Shown one piece after another: positions 58,881-64,000 of a stretch of DNA of 64,000 nucleotides. The stretch spans positions 1-64,000 of the forward strand of contig CAWDAL010000010.1 in the NCBI GenBank assembly GCA_963800285.1, in the 5' to 3' direction. How positions within the stretch are numbered: position 1 is the stretch's first letter; every line of letters begins with the position of its first letter. Source of the DNA: DASUPK01 sp963800285. GTDB taxonomy: Bacteria; Actinomycetota; Thermoleophilia; Solirubrobacterales; 70-9. The translations under genes were made by a program, and so were the position numbers. Under the pieces are notes generated by a model. The model was given only the letters and a program-made list of their open reading frames with translations. It had not been told where the DNA came from and made no database searches.

Positions 58881-59662
58881 GCGGTCATCCGCCTCATCCC
58901 TCTGAGCGCGAAGAAGCTGAGCAGCGCCGCAAGCCCGATCAGGGTGACCAGGCCGGGCCAGGTATCGGACCAGGTCACCGTGCCGACGAAGCCCTGACGC
59001 GCCGCGTCGACCACCTGGGTGACCGGGTTGTACTTGGCGACGGTCTGCAGCCAGCCGGTGAGCAGGTTCTGCGGCGCGTAGGCCGTCGTGGTGAGCACGG
59101 CGAGCAGCATGCCGATCTGCATCAGGGGCGCCGCCGACTGCGTCTTGAAGCGGAAGGCGAGCGAGGTGCCCCAGGTCGCGGCGACGACCGCCATGCCCAT
59201 CACCAGGAAGAGCGCGAGCAGCAGGCCGACCAGCCCCGGCCAGTGCACCCCAACGGCGAATCCAACCCCCAGCAGGAAGGTGGCGGGCAGCAGCGAGCGC
59301 AGGCTCGCGGAGAGCACGAGGCCCGCGAGCAGCACCGGCCGCGGGGCGGGGGCGGCCAGGAGCCGGTCAAACCAGCCCTGCTCGATGTCGCGAGCGAGGT
59401 TCACGCCGGTCGCCGCGCCGGTGAAGCCGGCGCCCTGCAGCATGCTCACCGGGATCAGGAAGCTCTGGTAGCTGGAGGTGGTGAAGCCGGGGAGGAGGGT
59501 GAGGCTGCCGAAGACACTGGTCAGCCCGAGAAAGAAGATCGCGGGGGCGAGGATCCCCGGGATCGCCGCACCGGGCACGCGGAAGATCTCGTTTAGGGCG
59601 CGGCGGACGAGTGCGAGCACCATCGCGGCCCAGCTCCGCCACATCTCCCGCAGGTGCCCCAT
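58877..59662 (-). CDS. ABC-2 type exporter permease, subunit 2
   Basis: The 261-residue membrane protein is one of two permeases of a DrrA/DrrB-type exporter. It has six hydrophobic segments (ILAPAIFFLGLTSVFGSL, LLPATFLLGVGFAVGV, LLALFLVMGMAVVAATWG, AAPLMQIGMLLAVLTTTA). The family block YNPVTQVVDAARQGFVG occurs late. ATG 59662 overlaps the stop of subunit 1 by one base. The exported compound is unknown. Confidence 0.9.
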   Translation of the reverse strand: MGHLREMWRSWAAMVLALVRRALNEIFRVPGAAIPGILAPAIFFLGLTSVFGSLTLLPGFTTSSYQSFLIPVSMLQGAGFTGAATGVNLARDIEQGWFDRLLAAPAPRPVLLAGLVLSASLRSLLPATFLLGVGFAVGVHWPGLVGLLLALFLVMGMAVVAATWGTSLAFRFKTQSAAPLMQIGMLLAVLTTTAYAPQNLLTGWLQTVAKYNPVTQVVDAARQGFVGTVTWSDTWPGLVTLIGLAALLSFFALRGMRRMTA

Positions 59663-60453
59663 CAGACGCCCCTCCGCACCCGGCCCACGAGCGCGAACCG
59701 GCAGAGCGTCAGCCCCATGGCACCCACCACGATCACGGCGCCGATCGCCTTGAGCTGGGTGGTCAGGTCCCAGCCGGCGATCACCGGCTCCCGGATCCCG
59801 TTGACGATGAAGCTGAGCGGGTTGTACTGGGCGACCCATCCCGCCGGGTCGAGCATCAGGTTCGCCGGGAAGAACGCGTCGGAGAGAAAGAGGATCACGA
59901 AGACCAGCGGGAAGATCCCCTGGACCACGCTGGCGCTGTTGGTCCGGAGCGCGATCGAGGCGCCGATCGAGCCGAAGGCGAGCGCGGACACCGAGGTGAG
60001 GAAGACGATCCAGATCGCGGCGGGGACGCCCTCGTTGAACGACGCTCCGAAGATCAGGCCGAGCACGATGAAGTAGATGGCGATGATGCCGCCGAGGACC
60101 GCGGTCGCCACGAGCCTGCCGAGCACCACCGCGTAGCGCGAGATCGGCGCCGCGAAGAGGCGGTCGGTGAAGCCCATCTCGATGTCGATCGCGAAGGCGA
60201 TCGCGCCGGAGTTCCCGGTCATCATCACCGACTGGACGATCGCGCCGGCGAGCATGAACGAGAGGAAGTTGTCGACCGGGGGGAACCCGGGGAGGTGCAC
60301 GGCGTTCCCAGCGCCGGCGGTCTGGATGGCGAGCAGGGCGGTGGGGAAGAGGATCAGCGGCGCGGCCAGCTGGGGCCGGCGGAGGGTCTGCATCACAGAC
60401 CGTCTCCCGAGCGCGGAGACCACCCGCGCGTTCGTGGTGAGGCTGTCGATCAT
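59662..60453 (-). CDS. ABC-2 type exporter permease, subunit 1
   Basis: The 263-residue protein has an amphipathic N-terminus and about six membrane helices (LILFPTALLAIQTAG, FLSFMLAGAIVQSVMMTG, IAIYFIVLGLIFGASF, GIFPLVFVILFLSDAFF), and the family block YNPLSFIVNGIREPVIAG. It is probably a paralogue of subunit 2. Its start overlaps the ATPase stop (ATGA). Gene order ATPase, subunit 1, subunit 2 is that of a drug or lipid exporter. Confidence 0.9.
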   Translation of the reverse strand: MIDSLTTNARVVSALGRRSVMQTLRRPQLAAPLILFPTALLAIQTAGAGNAVHLPGFPPVDNFLSFMLAGAIVQSVMMTGNSGAIAFAIDIEMGFTDRLFAAPISRYAVVLGRLVATAVLGGIIAIYFIVLGLIFGASFNEGVPAAIWIVFLTSVSALAFGSIGASIALRTNSASVVQGIFPLVFVILFLSDAFFPANLMLDPAGWVAQYNPLSFIVNGIREPVIAGWDLTTQLKAIGAVIVVGAMGLTLCRFALVGRVRRGV

Positions 60454-61481
60454 TCGGCGATCGCCTCGGTCTCGCCGGTCTCGTCCTTCGAGGCGCCCTC
60501 CAGGTGCTGCCCGGTCTTGTTGACGAACACGTCGTCCAGGGTCGGCTGCACGAGGTCGAGCGACTCGACGTCGAGCCCGGCCTGGTTCAGGGCCACCACG
60601 ATCGGCCCGACCTCGGAGGTCCCGTGCTCGAGCTCGACCATCAGCGTGCCGTCACGGGCGGGCAGCGGCCGCCCGAACCGCGCCAGCACCTCCTCGGCCC
60701 GGGACTCCTTGCCGGCCTGCTCCACGAGCGAGAGCTCGAGGTGCGGCTTGCCGACTTCGGCCTTGAGAGCCCCGGGCGTGCCCTCCGCGACCAGGCGGCC
60801 GCCCGAGATGATCCCGACTCGGTCCGCGAGCTGGTCGGCCTCCTCCAGGTACTGGGTGGTCAGGAAGACCGTGTTCCCCTCGGCGTTCAGCTTGCGCACC
60901 TCCTCCCAGATCGCCCTGCGGCTGACGGGGTCGAGGCCGGTGGTGGGCTCGTCGAGGAAGAGCACCTCGGGCCGGTGGATCAGGGCGGAGGCCAGGTCGA
61001 GCCTCCGCCGCATGCCCCCGGAGTAGGTGCCGACCCGCCGGTCCGCCGCCATGGTCAGCCCGACGCGGTCCAGCAGCCACTGCCCGCGCTCCGCTCCCTC
61101 CGACTTCTTGATCCCGTGCAGGGTCGCCTGGAGCTGGAGCAGCTCCCGCCCGGTCATCAGCGGGTCGAGCGCGGCCTCCTGAAGGGCCACGCCGATCTTG
61201 CGCCGGACGGCGCCCGGATCCTTCGCCACGTCGAACCCGGCGACGACCGCCCTTCCGCCGGTCGGCTGGAGCAGCGTGGTCAGCATTCGCACGGTGGTGG
61301 TCTTCCCGGCGCCGTTCGGCCCAAGGAACCCGTAGATCTCCCCCTCCGCGACGGCGAGGTCGACGCCGTCCACGGCCTTGATGCCGCCCTCGAACTCGCG
61401 AGCAAGCTGCTGCGTCTCGATCGCGGCCACGGTGTCCCGGACGATAACCGGCGGCCGGGACCCGCCCCGGAGGACCGTCAC
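60450..61481 (-). CDS. ABC-2 type exporter ATPase (DrrA-like)
   Basis: The 343-residue protein contains Walker A GFLGPNGAGKTTTVRML, the Q-loop VALQEAALDPLMTG, signature GTYSGGMRRRLDLASAL and Walker B LFLDEPTTGLDP, with a DrrA-type C-terminal extension (LVEQAGKESRAEEVLARFG and VQPTLDDVFV). It would power the two permeases. The start GTG/ATG at 61481 adds a short polar leader, so the real start could be a few codons later (VAAIETQQLAREF). Confidence 0.92.
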   Translation of the reverse strand: MTVLRGGSRPPVIVRDTVAAIETQQLAREFEGGIKAVDGVDLAVAEGEIYGFLGPNGAGKTTTVRMLTTLLQPTGGRAVVAGFDVAKDPGAVRRKIGVALQEAALDPLMTGRELLQLQATLHGIKKSEGAERGQWLLDRVGLTMAADRRVGTYSGGMRRRLDLASALIHRPEVLFLDEPTTGLDPVSRRAIWEEVRKLNAEGNTVFLTTQYLEEADQLADRVGIISGGRLVAEGTPGALKAEVGKPHLELSLVEQAGKESRAEEVLARFGRPLPARDGTLMVELEHGTSEVGPIVVALNQAGLDVESLDLVQPTLDDVFVNKTGQHLEGASKDETGETEAIAE

Positions 61482-61485
61482 AGAG

Positions 61486-62439
61486 CTAGGCGGTGCTGCG
61501 GACCGGGAGGGGGGGCTCGGTCCGTGGTGGCAGTCGCCGCCCGCGCAGCCGCGTGACGATCGCCGTCGGGTTCGGCGGCAGCCGGTTGTCCGTCGAAAGC
61601 CAGGATCCCGCCAGGATCAGGAGGAGTCCGGCGATGGCTCCGGCGCCGGGGCTCTCGCCGAGGACGATCACCCCGAGCGCAACCGCGACCACCGGGTTCA
61701 CGTAGGTGATGATCGAGGCCCGGCCCGCGCCGACCTCGGAGACCAGCACCATCAGGATCACGAACGCGGTCGCGGTGCAGAGGACCCCCAGGACGATCAG
61801 CGAGGCGAGCGCGTCCGCCGGTGGGGTGGTGCCGGGGAACGTGATCAGGCCCGCGGGGGTGAGCAGCACTGCTGCGACCGTCAGGCTGGCGGCCATCGTC
61901 GCGCGCGGGTCGAAGCTGAGGAGGTGGCGCTTGATGATCATCGGGCCCGCCGCGTAGCCCAGTGCCGCGACCAGGACGGCCGCGGCACCGAGGACCTCGC
62001 TGGGGTTGGCGCTCAGATCGATGCCGACGAGCGCGACCACCCCGCCCAGCCCGACCAGCATCCCGAGCATGCGGGTCCGGGTGGGGCGCTCGGTGTGATC
62101 GAAGCGGAGCGCCAGCAGAGCGATCAGCAGGGGAACCGTCGCAATCACGATCGCGGCGACCGACGAGTCCACGTGCTGCTCGCCGGCCGCGATCAGCGGG
62201 AACGGGATGACCATCTCCGCGGTCGCATAGGCGAGGATCCAGCGGCGTGGACCCCGTCGCAGCATCTCGAGGCCCTCGCGGGGGACGAGGGTGAAGAGCA
62301 GGCAGGCGCCCAGCAGCAGCCTCGCCCAGGCGAGGAAGAAGGGGGACACTCCGCCGTCCACGGCGACCTTGATGAAGAGGTACGGGACGCCCCAGATCAG
62401 CGACAGCGCCGCGAAGGCAAGCCAGGCGCGCCGGCTCAT
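61486..62439 (-). CDS. EamA/DMT-family transporter
   Basis: The 317-residue protein has ten membrane helices in two EamA repeats. The first begins AWLAFAALSLIWGVPYLFIK, and a characteristic block is PLLIALLALRFDHTERP with TRTRMLGMLVGLGGVVALV. The second unit ends IITYVNPVVAVALGVIVLGE and ALLLILAGSWLS-like sequence. Family members export amino acids and other metabolites. It ends 4 bases before the exporter ATPase start and may be co-transcribed. A REP-like repeat lies just upstream. Confidence 0.92.
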   Translation of the reverse strand: MSRRAWLAFAALSLIWGVPYLFIKVAVDGGVSPFFLAWARLLLGACLLFTLVPREGLEMLRRGPRRWILAYATAEMVIPFPLIAAGEQHVDSSVAAIVIATVPLLIALLALRFDHTERPTRTRMLGMLVGLGGVVALVGIDLSANPSEVLGAAAVLVAALGYAAGPMIIKRHLLSFDPRATMAASLTVAAVLLTPAGLITFPGTTPPADALASLIVLGVLCTATAFVILMVLVSEVGAGRASIITYVNPVVAVALGVIVLGESPGAGAIAGLLLILAGSWLSTDNRLPPNPTAIVTRLRGRRLPPRTEPPLPVRSTA

Positions 62440-62445
62440 GACTTT

Positions 62446-62482
62446 ATGCGAGGGCGGGCCTCAGGCGCGACCCGTTTCATGA
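62446..62482 (+). repeat. REP-like palindromic repeat A, copy 6 (overlaps the 3' end of the amidase gene)
   Basis: The plus strand reads TATGCGAGGGCGGGCCTCAGG then CGCGACCCGTTTCATGA. The amidase stop and last residues (HETGRA) fall in it. The copy lies between EamA (start 62439) and the amidase. Confidence 0.6.
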
Positions 62483-63822
62483 AGCGCGGGGCGCAGCTCG
62501 ACGAACTCGCGGTTCGTTGCCCGCTCCAGCGCCTCGGCGGCGTCGAGCAGCAGGGAGTCGGAGCCCCAGGTCCCGAGCAGCTGCAGCGCGGCGGGCATTC
62601 CGCCATCGAGTCCGACCGGAACGCTCACGCCGGGCACCCCCGTGAGGTTCGAGAGCACGCCCTGGCGTGCATTGCCGCCATCCGCCGACTCGACTCCCGA
62701 GGGGAGCTCGATCATCGGCTCGGTGAGCGACGGCGCGACGGCGGGGACGGTCGGCCAGGCGAGCAGGTCGATCCCGTCGAAGAGAGCCGCCAGGTCGCGC
62801 CGAACCTTCGCGCGCACCTTGAACGCCCGAGCCGTGAGGATGAGCGGCAGGAGCGCGCGGAGCTTGAGCACCCCGCGGTTGATCACGCCGAGCTCCGGGC
62901 TGAGCTCGTTGAGCACGCTGGGAACCAGGTGCGCGGCCTCCTCCGCCTGCGCGACCAGCAGCGACGCCGGCAGGATCAGATCCAGGTCCGGCAGCTCGAC
63001 CTCGACGATCTCGCCGCCGACCTCGGCCCGCAGGGCCTCGAGGGCGGATTCACATGCCTCGCGAACCCCGGGTGCCGAATCGCTCCAGTAGGGGTCCCGG
63101 ATCACACCGATCCGCAGCCCGGTGGGCTGGCTCGCCGGAATCTCTTCTCCGAACAGAGCGGACGCGAGCAGCCGGCAATCGGCCGCGTCGCGGCAGAGCG
63201 GGCCGGAGACGATCGTCTCCGTGTTGACGATGTGGTGCCCTTCCATCGCGGAGCGGCCAAAGGTGGGCTTCAGGCCGGTGAGGCCGCAATACGCCGCCGG
63301 GTACCGGATCGAGCCGAGCCCGTCGGCGCCGACGGCGCCCGAGACGAGCCCGCCGGCGACCGCCGCCGCCGGGCCGCTCGAGGAACCGCCCGGGCAGCGC
63401 TCGAGGTCCCAGGGATTGTGGGCGGCGCCGTAGAGCGAGGTGTTGCCGGTGCTGCTCGCTCCCAGCTCGTGCATGTTCGCGACTCCCGCGATCACCGCCC
63501 CGGCGTCGCGCAGGGCCCGGTACGGACCGGACTCGCCCGGCTCGAGCGTCACTCCGGGGACCGAGGCGGCGCCGACCGTCTCGGCGCGCCAGGGAAGCGG
63601 CCACTCGTCCTTGATCAGAACCGGGACGCCCCGCAGCGGGCCGTCGGGCGCCTGCTCGAGCATCTCGCGCGAGCGATCCGGGAAGGTCGCGACCACCGCG
63701 TTCAGGCCTGGATTCCGATCCTCGATCCTGGCCAGGCAGGCGTCGAGCAGCTCTCCCGCGTCGAGCTCGCCGGCCGCGATCTGCGCCGCCTGGTCGCGCA
63801 GGGGCAGGTCGAGGGCGCTCAT
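62461..63822 (-). CDS. Amidase (amidase-signature family)
   Basis: The 453-residue enzyme hydrolyses an amide using a Ser-cisSer-Lys triad. The lysine lies in VPVLIKDEWPLP, the serine-rich loop is PGGSSSGPAAAVAGGLV, and the nucleophile region is ADGLGSIRYPAAYCGLTGLK. The length is typical for the family. The start ATG 63822 overlaps the stop of the upstream partial gene (ATGA). The last residues are encoded by the REP-like repeat. The substrate is unknown, and the neighbour partial gene may be a partner protein. Confidence 0.9.
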   Translation of the reverse strand: MSALDLPLRDQAAQIAAGELDAGELLDACLARIEDRNPGLNAVVATFPDRSREMLEQAPDGPLRGVPVLIKDEWPLPWRAETVGAASVPGVTLEPGESGPYRALRDAGAVIAGVANMHELGASSTGNTSLYGAAHNPWDLERCPGGSSSGPAAAVAGGLVSGAVGADGLGSIRYPAAYCGLTGLKPTFGRSAMEGHHIVNTETIVSGPLCRDAADCRLLASALFGEEIPASQPTGLRIGVIRDPYWSDSAPGVREACESALEALRAEVGGEIVEVELPDLDLILPASLLVAQAEEAAHLVPSVLNELSPELGVINRGVLKLRALLPLILTARAFKVRAKVRRDLAALFDGIDLLAWPTVPAVAPSLTEPMIELPSGVESADGGNARQGVLSNLTGVPGVSVPVGLDGGMPAALQLLGTWGSDSLLLDAAEALERATNREFVELRPALHETGRA

Positions 63823-64000
63823 CGAGGCGGCGGCTTCGACAGGTCCGCGTTGCGCTCGGGTTCGATGCCGCCGAGGTCGGCGTCCCTGAGCAGCTCCATG
63901 GCGGGCTCATAGAGCGACCAGACGCCCGTCATCACTGCCCGCTCCTCCTCGTCGGCGACGATCCCGAAGGTCTCGAGCGCCCCGTTCAAATAGCTCTGGA
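63819..64000 (-). CDS. C-terminal end of a small helical protein, cut by window edge
   Basis: Only about 60 codons are present. They encode SYLNGALETFGIVADEEER, VMTGVWSLYEPAMELLRDAD and then LGGIEPERNADLSKPPPR, a helical protein end with a polar tail. It overlaps the amidase start by four bases and is probably translated with it. Its position suggests a small subunit or accessory protein for the amidase, but I do not recognise the family. It is the real frame here rather than the competing ORF that starts at 63910. Confidence 0.6.
   Translation of the reverse strand, partial: QSYLNGALETFGIVADEEERAVMTGVWSLYEPAMELLRDADLGGIEPERNADLSKPPPR

Overview
The window is high-GC DNA packed with bacterial genes and looks like an actinobacterium. 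The best fit is a Thermoleophilia-like lineage (Solirubrobacterales or Gaiellales type). This rests on a CysO-type CysM next to a Mec JAMM peptidase, the block rplM-rpsI-glmM-glmS-acpS-nnr-alr, a ydaO-type riboswitch before a cell-wall peptidase, CSLREA beta-helix proteins and lysine-tailed secreted proteins. No rRNA, intact tRNA, CRISPR array, phage or transposase gene was found. The taxonomic placement is inference.

Layout. 1-2685 (minus): polar amino-acid ABC importer. 2839-5552 (plus): cysM, an unknown gene, mec and a zinc-ribbon DUF2007-like protein. 5448-7991 (minus): peptidase-MA-like, DUF1152-like and DUF1802-like genes. 8228-11710 (minus): hyuB (frameshifted) and hyuA. 11855-14704 (minus): methyltransferase, a zinc-tail protein and nadB. 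14728-15744 (plus): histone-deacetylase-like protein. 15693-18830 (minus): a tiny helical ORF and a 951-residue coiled-coil protein ending in a helix-hairpin-helix. 18968-29781 (plus): pilin, rph, rdgB, CDF exporter, tldD/tldE, GNAT (frameshifted), HU, pyrF, LysM protein, DD-carboxypeptidase and PfkB kinase. 29867-32134: two small genes, then a 1.3-kb gene-poor region full of palindromes with a T-box-like terminator. 32135-36143 (plus): guaB3, guaA and a secreted protein. 36370-39770 (minus): CSLREA beta-helix protein, ACT protein and two M23 peptidases, the second behind a c-di-AMP riboswitch. 40136-43803 (minus): osmoprotectant-type ABC importer. 43904-57605 (plus): the housekeeping run from rplM to infA plus a secreted protein. 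57621-64000 (minus): MGH/GH63-like glycosidase, ABC-2 exporter, EamA transporter, amidase and a partial gene.

Themes. Several genes have a TANNNT hexamer 6-13 bases before the start codon and no Shine-Dalgarno sequence, which suggests leaderless mRNAs. In several genes the conserved protein sequence begins before any ATG/GTG/TTG. The clearest is alr, which appears to start at CTG overlapping the nnr stop codon. At three sites a TAG stop codon also forms the first bases of such a hexamer for the next gene in the same frame. A REP-like palindromic repeat occurs six times and is translated as part of three proteins, including ribosomal protein uS9. Three genes carry apparent one-base frameshifts, which may be real or assembly errors.
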